Source: Alliaria petiolata (lineage: Eukaryota > Streptophyta > Magnoliopsida > Brassicales > Brassicaceae). From it: a DNA stretch of 64,000 nucleotides. The notes under the pieces were generated by a model. It was not told the origin of the DNA. It was given only the letters and a program-made list of their open reading frames with translations, and made no database searches. Shown here one piece after another: positions 13,001-23,969 of this stretch; position 1 is the stretch's first letter; every line of letters starts with the position of its first letter. The translations under genes and the position numbers were made by a program. The stretch is taken from the NCBI GenBank assembly GCA_020283515.1, contig JAHZTW010000001.1, positions 389,593,906 through 389,657,905 of the forward strand, read 5' to 3'.

Positions 13001-13970
13001 TGCCAACAACTTGAGCTAAACCATCATTACCCATCTTCACAGAACCATAATTACCCGGAGTATAGGTAGAAAATAAATCCCGTTGCGATGTAGCATGAGT
13101 AGTAGCTCCACTATCAACCACCCAATTGGTGTCTTGACATGCAACATTAATGGCATCACAATCATGGAGAATCAGAAACTGATCATCGGTGATTGTCACC
13201 CGATCTTCACCATCTCCTTGCTGCTTGTTGTCTCTTTTCAACTTCCAGCAATGTTTCTTCGTGTGCCCTTTCTTATGACAATAGTGGCACTCTATATTCG
13301 CAAATCTATTAGACTTGCTTCTGCTTCTGCTCTTGTCCTTCTTGGGCTCTCGATGTGTATTCCTCCCCCTTGACTCAGTAACCAAAACATCTGAACGTGA
13401 GGAACTAGCATTTGACTGCCTTCTTGTTTCCTCATTTAAGAGACTGTTCTTCACTAAGTCCATCGAAACAGCACCATCCGATGTGGAGTTACAAATAGAC
13501 ATCCTGAACACCTCCCAAGAATCTGGTAATGTACCAAGAAGCCACAAACCGTGAATCTCATCATCAAACTTGATTCCCATGACAGACAGTTTGTTGAGCA
13601 ATCCCTGAAACTCATTCAAGTGATCCGTCATCGGAGTTCCCTCCTGATACCTCAGCTCAATCAACTTCTTAATCATGTACATCTTGTTATTCCCGGTCTT
13701 CCGAGCATACAACTGCTCCAGCTTCAACCACAAAAGACGAGCATCAATCTCATTCTCAATATGATTCAAAACATTATCATCCACCCACTGTCTTATCGAA
13801 CCACACACTTTGCGATGCAGCAGCTTCCAATTATCATCGGTTATATTATCAGGTTTGGTCTCCTGAAACACCGTATGAAAATCCTTCACGAAAAGCAAAT
13901 CCTCCATCTTGCCTTTCCATATATGATAGTTAGCACCATTTAAGCTTATCATCCTGCCCATATTTTCCAT
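10020..13970 (-). CDS. Ty1/copia gag-pol polyprotein, 1316 aa, intact
   Basis: This is a single ORF encoding the whole copia polyprotein. Residues 1-200 form a copia-type gag. The zinc knuckle is C228-C231-H236-C241. The aspartic protease site is D286-S-G in NWVVDSGATTHAT. The integrase HHCC finger uses H415, H420, C446 and C449, and the catalytic triad is D477, D540 and E575 (the D-35-E spacing is exact). Reverse transcriptase runs from about 825 to 1070 with YVDD at 994-997. RNase H follows in the last 150 residues (YTDSDMAGD, ALSTTEAEFIA). No stop or frameshift is visible. The length matches Tnt1-type polyproteins. The start methionine is the first in frame after the PBS and begins the conserved gag N-terminus. 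Transcription would start in the 14031-14938 LTR. Confidence 0.97.
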   Translation of the reverse strand: MENMGRMISLNGANYHIWKGKMEDLLFVKDFHTVFQETKPDNITDDNWKLLHRKVCGSIRQWVDDNVLNHIENEIDARLLWLKLEQLYARKTGNNKMYMIKKLIELRYQEGTPMTDHLNEFQGLLNKLSVMGIKFDDEIHGLWLLGTLPDSWEVFRMSICNSTSDGAVSMDLVKNSLLNEETRRQSNASSSRSDVLVTESRGRNTHREPKKDKSRSRSKSNRFANIECHYCHKKGHTKKHCWKLKRDNKQQGDGEDRVTITDDQFLILHDCDAINVACQDTNWVVDSGATTHATSQRDLFSTYTPGNYGSVKMGNDGLAQVVGIGDICLETSIGTKLVLKGVKHVPDVRLNLISTGRLDDEGFYSLFGGGKWKLSRGSMVVARGDKLSSFYWMQARISKDIVNALENDDAMELWHKRLGHMSEKGLTVLSKKESIPGISGLHLQKCAHCFAGKQHRVSFKSFAPSRKPEILDLVHSDVCGPMKTKSLGGASYFVTFIDDHSRKLWVYTMKTKDQVLGYFKHFVALVERQTGKKLKCIRSDNGGEYSGPFDAYCKEHGIRHQFTPPKTPQLNGLAERMNRTIVERVRCLISQSGLAMTFWAEALSTVVHVLNLSPSAPLESDIPERVWTGKDVSYGHLRVFGCKAFVHIPKDERSKLESKSRQCVFIGYGQDEFGYRFYDPVEKKLIRSRDVVFMEDQTIKDIDKSGKPAQSFESLIDSEVAPSTSVHGEIEGEVQVDTPSADAPAHDDDGIGDHGDDHDGTPATENLPAVRRSERGLKPSTRYDPSDYVLLTDGGEPESFDEVLEDEHKDKWLCAMGEEMDSFDENHTFELVKLPKGKKALLNKWVYRIKHEDTSLLPRYKARLVVKGFSQKKGIDYDEIFSPVVKMSSIRVVLGLAASLDLEVEQMDVKTAFLHGDLEEEIYMVQPEGFVKKGKEDLVCRLKKSLYGLKQAPRQWYMKFKSVMGEHGYKETTSDHCVFVQVFGDDDFIILLLYVDDMLIVGRNLSRIQELKKQLSKSFAMKDLGPAKQILGIRIARDRGARLIHLSQEKYIEKVLQRFHMDKSKGVSTPLATHFKLSIQQSPSTYSEKEDMARVPYASAVGSLMYAMVCTRPDLAHAVGTVSRFLSKPGREHWNAVKWILRYLRGTSSLKLTFGGDKPLLVSYTDSDMAGDVDSRKSTSGYLVTFAGGAVAWQSRLQKCVALSTTEAEFIAATEACKELLWMKNFLEEIGFKQDKYVLLCDSQSAICLGKNSTFHSRSKHIDKRYHWIRDVVASKEVELVKVHTDDNGADMMTKSLPRGKLEVCREIAGMAVSST

Positions 13971-14015
13971 CGTTCACACAAGCAAATCAATAACTCAAAG
14001 CTCTCAAAACCAGAA

Positions 14016-14027
14016 GCTCTGATACCA
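14016..14027 (-). other. Primer binding site, tRNA-iMet type
   Basis: The minus strand reads TGGTATCAGAGC three bases inside the 5' LTR edge at 14031. This is the usual plant copia PBS, complementary to the 3' end of initiator methionine tRNA. Confidence 0.93.
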
Positions 14028-14030
14028 CTC

Positions 14031-14883
14031 TGATGGGGAAAACACAAAACGCAACAATCGCGCAGCGGAATAAAGTTCCCCGCACTTGTGTGAACCTGTG
14101 AGAAAAATACTTCGACGATGGCAGAAAATTATCAATGCAGAAAGTAAAGGAGACGCAAACTTATTTTACGTGGAAAACCTCCTCGATGTGAGGAGTAAAA
14201 ACCACGGGACCGTAGTCCACTCAAAAATTCACTATATGAAATGAATATGAGTTACAACCACGTCCTCCCTGTTCCACAGAACAGATCCAGAGACTCAAGC
14301 TCTCACAGAGCAATCTCCAATACAACAAGCTCAACAAGAGAGCAACACAAGAGCAATACAAGAGCTCGAAATAAGCAGTCACAAACGACTTCGGTTCACT
14401 AGGATTCCGGACACCAGATGAAGATCCAACCGTACAAATCAAAGATGAACCAGTCAACAAAAGCTCTGCCAAATTTCAGCTCAAACAGAGAAGAACTCAC
14501 CGTCGGATTTGCCAAACAATCCAGACATACCCTGCTGAACAACTAAAGCGAACAGCCACGCTAAAACCCCGATTCACGAGAAACCAACCGTTGAAATGAA
14601 AATTCCACCGTTGAATCTCAAACCCACTGAGTCACGAAACTTTCCACAAAGTTTCAGCTCGATCAGAAAATTTTCAAGCCTTCGATCACCGTCTTCAAGA
14701 AGCTGGACGAAAACAGTTTTCACCTCTCTTATTTCCTCTCTTTTCTTCTCTCTCTCTTCTCTTGTCTTTCTTTTTTCTGCTAAACACAAAAATGAGCATA
14801 AATGTCCTTTTGACTTTTGTTGCCTCCTTTTAATTTTGCCTCTTGGCTTTTACTTTTATATAAGGACACAATTAGATTAAAAG

Positions 14884-14915
<32 letters not shown>

Positions 14916-14938
14916 TCCCACTAGGAGGAACACCAACA
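14031..14938 (-). repeat. 5' LTR of Tnt1-like copia (promoter LTR)
   Basis: This is the partner of 9101-10005. It starts TGATGGGGAAAACAC (one extra G) and ends GGAACACCAACA before the target duplication CAAAT. Because the element reads leftward, this copy would drive transcription. Confidence 0.95.
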
Positions 14939-14943
14939 CAAAT

Positions 14944-16043
14944 ACTTACGACTTTAGGAGAATATCGTTTTGAAAGCAGCGAGACACATTTACTGGACTT
15001 GCAAACATGAGCCACAATGAAATCACTGAAAACTCATGGACATTCACACGAACCATATATTTTAGAAACTTGCAGGAATAAATCTGGTTTATGATGGTAA
15101 GAGCTTTCCACATACACTAGGCGACCCCACACAGAAACCATCACATGATACTCTGCAACCTTAAATTCTCAATGAATACCAGCACATCGCTCACACACAT
15201 TTTAAGTCTTCCAACAACTTGACTTGTTCTTGCTTCAGCCTGATTTTCAAGATTTTCTTTCCTTGCTCATACGGTCTTCAAAATAACTTTTCTTAGACTT
15301 ATCATTGCTAATGTGTAATACTCTCAGTTTTTCTAGAGCATGAGTCTGACCTCTGAAGCAGGTCCTTCACCAAAAATCTCAAGCAACATTTTGGAATTCC
15401 TACGTGGATCAGATATCACAAACCGCCAAAAGCACATATATTAGAACTTACAAGATGTCCCCAAAGATTCAGCATCTATGTGTCTCATTGATGTTATTTC
15501 ACCTGATCTTGAACACTGACTTCTGCAGATTTTTGACACCATAACCAGTCAAGATCCAATCTGAAACATATCAGTGAAAAAACTGACCAATCCCATGTTG
15601 GGACCAAACTATACCCTTGAGAATTTTCCGAATTTTGATTTCTTGAACTGACCAAACCAAGAACATCTCCATTGACCCACATGGATTTGACAATAAATGC
15701 TTAGAAATTCCAGCTTTAAAACACTAGCAAAACTTCAAAAGAGTATTCATCCAATTTGATTCCAATGTGAATCTTCCCCACTCTTTCTCATGTACATTCA
15801 CTATACAATCTCATATTCCTCTAATTATTTTGTTGAATTTGAGGAGCTCATAGCTTTAACTTCTACCCAGGGACTGTAAACATACCTTGAAGACTGAGAT
15901 TGGATCTTTATTTCTAACAAATCTTCTTTACCAATGAGATTTTTCTTGTAACTCTCTTACGTGCTGAAATATCTCTCTTTCCCTTATAACATCATGTGTA
16001 CTTTTGAAAGAAATGCAGTTTCTTCTCTTTATACGCCATCTGG
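14944..16043. other. Internal region of exon-3 element, no coding sequence
   Basis: Continuation of the non-coding internal domain of the 4905-26690 element between two nested insertions. I see no gag or pol motif. It ends with TCTGG (16039-16043), the target site of the next insertion. Confidence 0.6.
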
Positions 16044-17270
16044 TGATGTGAACCTAGAGTCATCATCAGCCAAGGAGCACGGATCCAGGAGTCATGAAGT
16101 GGAGAACATGAAGCTGCGGAGAGAGGCATGCGAGTGGAGTTCAGCTCAAACGGAGGTTGATATCAAACATTCAAACTCAACCAACACTTGGAGAGCATAC
16201 TCAACTCATCCAGAGTTCAACAAGAAGAAGAATCATACAAAAAGAGTCCATATGAAGAAGATATTGAAGATACAAGTTGGCAGATGTTCATTGGACCCGA
16301 TGGAGACATGCGACTACTAATTAAATCATTCCGGCCAAACCACGATGAATCAAGCAACGAGACCGGATGTTCTGGAAACGTAACTCATCAGGGAACCGAG
16401 GCGAATTGGATTCATGCCAAAATGAATTACGGTTTAAAAGTTATTCAACTTCTAAACCGGAGGATGCTCTGCTTGCCTTATTTGGAAGCTGGCGAGTTTA
16501 ACCACTTGCAAACCAAACTTTGGCGACCAGGAGATACATCTAAGCATTCAGGAGACACATCTAAAAATCCAGGAGAGTCAGGAAACATCTTCCAATGCAC
16601 CAGCACCCACATGATCAGGCGGATCATGTCATACTCCTACTTACCATATATGGAAGCATTTACACTTGCCTCCATAACTCACCAACGGCTAGTTCTCTTC
16701 ATGAACCAAGATAAGCAAGACTTGGGGAGATTATTCATCATCAAGATATCAAGATACAAGTCAAGAAATCCCCTTCTTTCAGCCTTTTGCTCATCTCTCA
16801 TTAAATGGGTCAAAAATCCCTTTATTCTCTCTTTTTGATCTTTCTTTGATTTTTGTTTGATTCTCTCTTTAGAGTTAATGCCCAGGACGTGTACTGAGCC
16901 TATATAAGCTCATTTCTGTTTCATTTGTAAGACAACCCACTTTTATCTAAGAAAATATAAATTTTGTTCTTTTTATTCAAAGAGTGTTCTTTGTATAAAC
17001 AACTTGGTCTTTAGATTCAATTGAGTGATTCTTTTGTTTCTACTGATTCTTGGAATAGATTTGTTTGTGTGAATCAGGCAAAGCTAGTTCCAACGGCTGA
17101 GTGAGTCAGCCCTCCCACCGACTGAGCGAGTCAGTCAACCCACCGATTAAGCGAGTTAATCACAACTTCCACCACGATCCATCCGACCGGCTGAAAGAGA
17201 GTGACTTCAGTCCAGCTTTCAGCCTCCATCTTCCACCCAAGCAAGACTCAGCCACCTGAGGATTGCATCA
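16044..17270 (+). repeat. 5' LTR of gag-only element
   Basis: It contains a TATA-like CCTATATAAGCTCA at about 16899-16912, a plausible promoter core, and a tract of near-repeats GACTGAGYGAGTCAG around 17095-17160. A 217-codon ORF (16188-16838) lies entirely in the LTR and has a decayed counterpart at 20249-20755. I do not call it a gene. Confidence 0.92.
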
Positions 17271-17272
17271 TC

Positions 17273-17284
17273 TGGTATCAGAGC
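17273..17284 (+). other. Primer binding site, tRNA-iMet type
   Basis: TGGTATCAGAGC lies two bases after the 5' LTR end at 17270. Confidence 0.92.
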
Positions 17285-17359
17285 TTAAAGCTCCTAAACC
17301 CAGGTTTTATCTATCCTTTTATCCTTGCATTTTCGTTTTGTTCTTCATTTCTTTACAGA

Positions 17360-17820
17360 AAATTCCAAAAAAAAAAAAAAAAAATCTTCAAACTTGTTCT
17401 TGTTGTTCTTCATTCTTGATTTAAAAAAAAAAAAAAAAACTATTTGCAATTTGTTCTTGATTTATTTTGCATCTATTAAATCTGAAAATTAAAAAAAAAA
17501 AAAGGGATTTGAATTCTGTTTGTGTTTTTTTTGTTTATTTTTGAATCTGTTTTCCATATTAGATCATTTCATTTATACTTGCATACATTTCGTCATCAAA
17601 AAAAAAAAATATTATTTTGTTTCAATTCTGTTTGCATATTGATTCATTTCATAATTTTTTTAAAAAAAACAAAATTGCATTTGTTTTGATTTGTTTATTT
17701 GAATTTCTTTAAACCAAGCATCCATAAAAATAAAAAAAAAAGTCATTTGTTCATTTGAATCCCTTTGATTTTATTCTGTTGTGCATTCACTTAATTGAGA
17801 AAACCAAAAAAAAAAAAAAT
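17360..17820 (+). repeat. Leader of gag-only element with spaced A-tracts
   Basis: The untranslated leader is a degenerate array of T-rich modules (TTTGTT, CTTGATT, TTGCAT words), each closed by an A-run of 8-19 bases. The runs lie near 17375, 17431, 17495, 17602, 17665, 17735 and 17810, so spacing is mostly 56-75 bp, with one gap of about twice that. Confidence 0.8.
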
Positions 17821-17967
17821 ATCATTTGATTCATTGCAACCATCCATCCTTTATTCACGCTTGATCATTTTGTATTAGTACTTGGGTTTGTGTTGTTATA
17901 AAACTTCCAATCCACACTTTTGCACTTGATCATTTGTTTGTTTAAGTTGTGAACACAGGAATTACCA

Positions 17968-20245
17968 TGGGAGAAGCTATGAATGCACCCGAACTTGCAC
18001 ATATTCTTGTGAACATTCAGGCACAAGTCCAAACACTAGGGAAGAGGCTGACACGAATCCAACAAAAAGAAGAAGCTGGATTTGAGATGCACCTGGAGCT
18101 GAATATGTTGAACCTAAACCACCAGATTATTCAAGGAAGCAAGCCAACAAAAGGAGTGGGTCCAGATTTAATTCTCTAATATTTTCAGGTTCGAGTGAAG
18201 ACCCTAATGTGTATCTATGTTGGGAAAGCACTATGGAAACATGGCTACAAAGCAACAACATTCCCAAGGAAAAGAAGTTATCACAAGCTGTCCAAGGATT
18301 TACTAAAAGAGCTTATGAATGGTGGTTAAAGGAAAATATTCCAACTGTCCACAAGAGGCCAGTTCTAGATTGGGAAGATCTCAAGGCAAGAATGCATAAA
18401 GAGTTTGTAGAAAAGTATCAAGCCAGGGAGAAGAAGAATGTTCTCAGCCAAAGAGCATTGTGCAATTCAACAGAAAAACCAAAAACCATTGTTCAAGCAA
18501 AAGCTCAGCTAAGTTCTTCTTTAGATGACTTAGTATCTAAATTATTTACCACTGGTATGATGCATTTGTCTGTGTCAAAGAGAGCTGAAACAGGTTTAAG
18601 AGAGCCCACGTCCAAGGGAGAAAAGACACCAGCAATAAGCCTTGCAATGGTCCAGAAATCAAGCTCCAAAGATGAGCCTTTGAAAAGAGAAGTTGCACAC
18701 AAGGCAACAACATCTAGCTCTAAGGCTATAACAAAGTCACCAGACCCACCAACCCAAGGTAAGTCTTCTAACCTTGTTAATTCTAATAAACCAACTTGTT
18801 CCAAGTGCCATAAGAAAGGACATTTTGCTGCAAATTGTTCTATTAAGAAAATGTTGGCAGAAACTTCACTAGTAGAGAAAACAAAAAAATCTATTGATAG
18901 TGATAGTTTATCTCATTCTGAGTTTTTAGTTTCCAATGCTAGTCTTATGCACTTGTCTTTGCCAAAGAGTTTTGATCCAGGAATAAGACAAAAAGAAAAG
19001 GAAACCAGAAAAGAAGAAAGGCTACAAGGAGAGCAGATGCTACAATTAACTTGTCCAATGGAGGATGAGAAAGTTGAAGAAGAACAACCAGATGCAATGC
19101 CATCACCAGCACGCCTAGATAAGAAACATGAGCTCACTACCCTTGATTCATATCAGTTAGGAGCTCAAGACTCTAAACAAAATAGTGAGAATCCTGGAAA
19201 ATCCTTAGTCATCTCTAGACTTGAGGAAAACAATAGCTATGGAGCTCAAGTAGACAAAGAGAAATTGATGTTACAATTAGCCAGCACCGTGAGTTTAAAT
19301 ATTTCAAAGCTTATTTCTATAATTTTAAACTCAGATATGATGCCTTTGCTTTTGTCCTTGAGAAGTTTTTCAGGTATATACCATGCCCAAAATGCTGAGA
19401 AGGGAGACAGCCTCAAAGAAAAGCCCCCAGACCAAACATTGTTTCACTTTACAGATTTGGGAAGCAAGAACACTAAGAGTGTTCCTCAAGTAAGTCCTTC
19501 CATTACTAAAATTATTTCTGAAGATTCAAAAGTAATGAACTTACTAGAAATAAGAAAAAGTGAGAACTCAATACCTTGTTTGAAATTGCAACAAAAGAAA
19601 TTAGGTTTAACAAGTTTAAAGTTTTGTAAGAAACCCATAATGCACTTGTTTCTTGTCCAAAGATTTGAGATTGTTTCAGGTACTAAGGACATAAAACATA
19701 AAGACCCTCCACAAGAGGAGAACTTGTTGTTAAACCAAAGCAAACATGCATCACCACCCAAGGTGGACAAGACCAAGGTTATCAAGGCCACAAAACAAAG
19801 GAGCCACGAACCAGGCCAGAACACAAGAGTTATCATATCCTTCCTGCTCAAAGGAGAACCACCAGACGTTCCACACTTCACCAAAACAAAGATGCATCAA
19901 GGTAAGACTCTAAACTCCCAAAAAATAATGAATACTAACTTGCTCTTTCTTGGTGCAGGAGATATAGTTTCGAGGACGAAACCTTTTCAAGAGGGTGAGT
20001 ATGATGTGAACCTAGAGTCGTCATCAGCCAAGGAGCACGGATCCAGGAGTCATGAAGTGGAGAACATGAAGCTGAGGAGAGCTAAAGAGGCATGCAAGTG
20101 GAGTTCAGCTCAAACGGAGGTTGATATCAACCATTTAAACTCAACCAACACTTGGAGAGCATACTCAACTCATCCAGAGTTCACCAGGAAGAATAATCAT
20201 ACAAAAAGGAGTCCATATGAGGAAGATATTGAAGATACAAATTAG
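17968..20245 (+). pseudogene. Gag protein of gag-only element, one frameshift
   Basis: The likely start is ATG 17968 (MGEAMNAPELAHILVNIQ). A frameshift near 18090 separates this from the long frame that continues to 20245. The retrotransposon gag domain spans about the first 80 residues of the long frame (from 18209), with AYEWWLKENIP and a W-x-DLKARMHKEF-type helix. The zinc knuckle is C197-C200-H205-C210 of that frame. A lysine/serine-rich low-complexity tail follows. The ORF runs through the PPT and 243 bases into the 3' LTR before stopping, so the last 80 residues are LTR-encoded. Gag packages element RNA into particles. The gag type is closer to Ty3/gypsy than copia by eye, which is uncertain. 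Confidence 0.75.
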
Positions 20246-21237
20246 CAGATGTTCAATGGACGCGATGGAGACATGCGACTACTAATTAAATCATTCCGGC
20301 CAAACCACGATGAATCAAGCAACGAGACCGGATGTTCTGGAAACGTAACTCATCAGGGAACCGAGGCGAATTGGATTCATGCCAAAATGAATTACGGTTT
20401 AAAAGTTATTCAACTTCTAAACCGGAGGATGCTCTGCTTGCCTTATTTGGAAGCTGGCGAGTTTAATCACTTGCAAACCAAACTTTGGCGGCCAGGAGAT
20501 ACATCTAAGCATTCAGGAGACACATATAACAATCCAGGAGAGTCAGTAAACATCTTCCAATGCACCAGCACCCACATGATCAGGCGGATCATGTCCTACT
20601 TCTACTTACCATATATGGAAGCATCTACACTTACCTCCATAACTCACCAACGGCTAGTTCCCTTCAAGATCCAAGATAAGCAAGACTTGGGGATATTATT
20701 CATCATCAAGATATCAAGATACAAGTCAAGAAATCCCCTTCATTCAGCCTTTTGACCATCTCTCATTAAATGGGTCAAAAATCCCTTTATTCTCTCTTTT
20801 TGATATTTCTTTGATTTTTGCTTGATTCTCTCTTTAGAGTTATTGCCTATGACGTGTACTGAGCCTATATAAGCTCATTTCTGTTTCATTTGTAAAACAA
20901 CCCACTTTTATCTAAGAAAATATAAAACTTTTGTTCTTTTTATTCAAAGAGTGTTCTTTGTATAAACCACTTGGTCTTTAGATTCAATTGAGTGATTCTT
21001 TTGTCTCTACTGATTCTTGGAATAGATTTGTTTGTGTGAATCAGGCAAAGCTAGTTCCAACGGCTGAGTGAGTCAGCCCTCCCACCGACTGAGCGAGTCA
21101 GTCAACCCACCGATTAAGCGAGTTAATCACAACTTCCACCACGATCCATCCGACCGGCTGAAAGAGAGTGACTTCAGTCCAGCTTTCAGCCTCCATCTTC
21201 CACCCAAGCAAGACTCAGCCACATGAGGATTGCATCA
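20002..21237 (+). repeat. 3' LTR of gag-only element
   Basis: It matches 16044-17270 apart from scattered substitutions and small indels (for example extra bases in AGAGCTAAAGAGG at about 20084). It is followed by the target duplication TCTGG at 21238-21242. Confidence 0.92.
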
Positions 21238-21242
21238 TCTGG

Positions 21243-22993
21243 GCTTGGTTCACCAATAACCAAAAGCTCATCCACCTCTTTAGTTCAACACCAAGGTGTC
21301 AAAGCCTCTCTTTCCGGATAGCAAAAACAAGGCTTCTGTTGTTCTACGGATAGACATCTCAAACCTCTGATCCAAGAACAGTCTGTCACACCGAAGATGA
21401 TTTTTTGGACTTCTGCACAACTTCACAACAGTTTGTGACGATAAGATGTGCTCGAGTAGGTATACATCGTGAATCTCTGCCTTGTGGTTTCAAAACAAGA
21501 AATCAATTCATCTCCTTTTTTTTTTAATTCACATAGACAATCATAGAAGTTCAGAAGTTCACGACTTCTTCTTCCCAATGACCATTGTTTCCGTAAAACT
21601 TGACAAGATTAAAGATTATTCAACTTTGCTTTCATTTTTTAACGACATCGCTGGTGTGCTTTGATTTTCCATTCATCCAATCTCTTGATAAACAGTTTAG
21701 CTTGTAAATCCATAGAGGATGACTTGAGGCTTGTCAACCTCTGCATCATCACCTCTTCAGTCAATTATAAAAACTCTCAAACTCTCTCCCCTGATGGCAA
21801 AATCAATGCTCCCTTGTCTTCCTATGAAAAACCAAACCACGATCGAAAATTGACCACTAACGCACATCTCCTGCGATCTCCTTTGTTAACAAAAAGATAC
21901 AACACTGATATCCTATAGCTCCGCCGCGGAAAGCTCATTCTTTAAGATTTCATTCTTATGCCCAACAACTTCTCTGTTAATCACAACCGTCAATTTCCGA
22001 TAACGCTAACACCGTCATTAAAACAATTCACTATCTCTGCAGCTTTTATTGACGATTTAGCAGCTCCTTCTTGGCACCACAAGAGCTCGTGGCTTCCACC
22101 ATTGAGGCTTAGATCATCAGCTTCTTCAGACGAGTCCTCTATTATTGTAGAAGACAGAGTCTGATACAACTTTTAACAACTCAATCATAACTTCGACTTC
22201 TGAATTTGTCTCAACCCTTTTAACCAGACAAATACTCAACCCGATTTCTCAATATCACAATTAATTCCCAACCAACAATCGAGCATTTGCAGAACCAAAA
22301 AGAAGCAAGCACGCACATCAAACCTTTCAAACCAGAGAGACCCTTTGACTTTAATTCTGATGCACCAAATATCTTCATCTTGAAATACTGCGTATTCTCC
22401 ACCGGAAGCTGTTCTATTCTTTGATACCAGACTAGGAACAAATGATTTCCGGCTACAACTTCTGTTATTGACTATACAATTACCATTTACTTTCACGCGA
22501 CTTCCCCTTTTATTTACTTAGATGTCGTTTGAACCTTCTCGCCCTTTGATGCATGTACAGCCAAATGAAACATTTGATGATTCACTTTTGTTTCAGACAT
22601 CTGACATTTGTGAAGCTTTAACACTTTGTTTGGCTTTAAGTTGGGCTCTCCCCATCTGAAATACCAACACAAGTAACGAGCCCAAAGTAAATTATCAAGC
22701 CCAAAAACTCCATTATTTGCTTTGGCTCTCCTTCCCGACGGCGAACCTTAATGTTTGATGATGCTCGATGCAAGTCCGATCAAAATCTCTTCAGCTTCGG
22801 TGAATCCTCGGTCACTCGCGATAGTTGAAACTTCTTTGCTTTCTCACAATACATGCTACTCTGTCTTAAAACTCTCTTCCGTGTAGTTTCAAGTTAATTC
22901 TTCATATGAACTCTTCTTTTGCGGTAATATCTTTGCAATAACACGGCGGTGAAATCAACACAATCCAGAACCAGCTTCTGATCAGAATGCTTA
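21243..22993. other. Internal region of exon-3 element, no coding sequence
   Basis: The last large block of the internal domain of the 4905-26690 element. Small ORFs occur on both strands without recognisable motifs. It would contain the 5' untranslated part of that leftward-reading element. Confidence 0.55.
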
Positions 22994-23781
22994 GGGCCTG
23001 ACTGGTTTAAACGCAGCGGTTGTAGTTGCGGTTGCGGAAATTTGCGGAAGCGGGCGATTGCGTTTAACAGCGTTATTAAGCGGGTTGTACGACTGAAAAC
23101 GGGTGCGTTTGCGGGATATTTACGACTGGTTAACTTGCGGGTGCAGTAGCGGTTAAACAATAAATTAACTACATAAACATATTTTATAACTATAAAAAAT
23201 ATTAAAAATCATATTATTATTAAAAAAACTATAAAATTATTAATTAAACATAATTAATTATAAAAATTATTACTTTTATTTATCAAATTTTTTAGTTTGG
23301 ATGAAAGTTATGATTTTAATAGAGAATTTTTTTTTTGTATGGAGATGTTAGAGAAAAAGAATTTTAGTTGTTATATATACATTAGTGATGAAGAGAAAAT
23401 TTATCAAAATAATTAGAGTTTATAAATCTTATACATATAAAATTATAAAAGATTGTTAATGAATATTAGTTAAAATATCAAATTAATTTATTTATTTGTA
23501 ATTATAATATTCAAATCTTATTTTTCAAAAGGTTTCTAATATAATATCTTAATTTTAAATAAATTTTGTGTTTTTTTAATTTTTTTAATTTTTTTTTTAA
23601 TTATCCATCCTCAATCGCCCGCAACCGCAAACGCTAGCTGGAAGGAGCTTTTGATTTTGAGCGACAAAAAACAGTTCGAAGTGGTAAAAAGCGTTTTGTG
23701 TGATTGTTGACAAACGCCAACAACCGTTACCACCTGCAAAAGCTGCGTTTGAGGGTGCTAGCGGGAGAACCAATCAGGCCC
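22994..23781. mobile_element. Harbinger/Tourist-like TIR element
   Basis: The ends are GGGCCTGACTGGTT and, inverted, GGGCCTGATTGGTT, flanked by TTA on both sides (22991-22993, 23782-23784). The 3-bp TTA duplication and GGGCC terminus fit PIF/Harbinger. GC-rich subterminal words (GCGGTTGCGG, GCGTTTG) enclose an AT-rich, non-coding core. It is non-autonomous. hAT origin is the main alternative, but I find no 8-bp duplication. Confidence 0.75.
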
Positions 23782-23955
23782 TTAGTAACATGCTTGTCGA
23801 CATCTAGAATCGCCTCTGAGACCTCATGCATAACCGAGAAACCCTAAATTCTTCAATTTCCTCTCCTTGACTTTATCTTCTTCACAAATTCTCCGCTAGC
23901 CACAAATCTTGTCCAGGACCATACCCGAAATAAGAACGGATCTCTATCGAGTCCT

Positions 23956-23967
23956 GCTCTGATACCA
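23956..23967 (-). other. Primer binding site of exon-3 element
   Basis: TGGTATCAGAGC on the minus strand, two bases inside the right LTR that starts at 23970. It sets the element's direction as leftward. Confidence 0.9.
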
Positions 23968-23969
23968 AT

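Larger units (their letters stand above)
9101..14938 (-). mobile_element. Complete Tnt1-like Ty1/copia retrotransposon
   Basis: The element is 5838 bp with LTRs 9101-10005 and 14031-14938, both bounded by TG..CA, and a perfect target duplication CAAAT at 9096-9100 and 14939-14943. It has a tRNA-Met-type PBS (14016-14027), one uninterrupted polyprotein ORF (10020-13970) and a PPT directly after the stop codon (10006-10019). I counted about 15 differences between the LTRs (about 98% identity), so insertion was recent. Domain order gag-PR-IN-RT-RH and close similarity to the Tnt1 polyprotein place it in the Tork lineage. All parts needed for autonomous mobility appear present. Confidence 0.95.
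16044..21237 (+). mobile_element. Gag-only LTR retrotransposon (TR-GAG-like)
   Basis: LTRs 16044-17270 and 20002-21237 start TGATGTGAACC and end TTGCATCA. The target duplication is TCTGG at 16039-16043 and 21238-21242. The PBS TGGTATCAGAGC is at 17273-17284 and a purine-rich PPT (AAGAGGGTGAGTA) at 19989-20001. The only protein is a gag with a zinc knuckle; protease, RT and integrase are absent, so it would depend on a partner element. The LTRs are similar but carry a 6-bp and several single-base differences. Confidence 0.9.

Noticed and set aside
10203..13943. Plus-strand ORFs of 60-130 codons
   Set aside because: Shadows of the copia polyprotein on the other strand.
16188..16838. 217-codon ORF as a host gene
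   Set aside because: It lies wholly within an LTR, and its counterpart in the other LTR is in a different, shortened frame.
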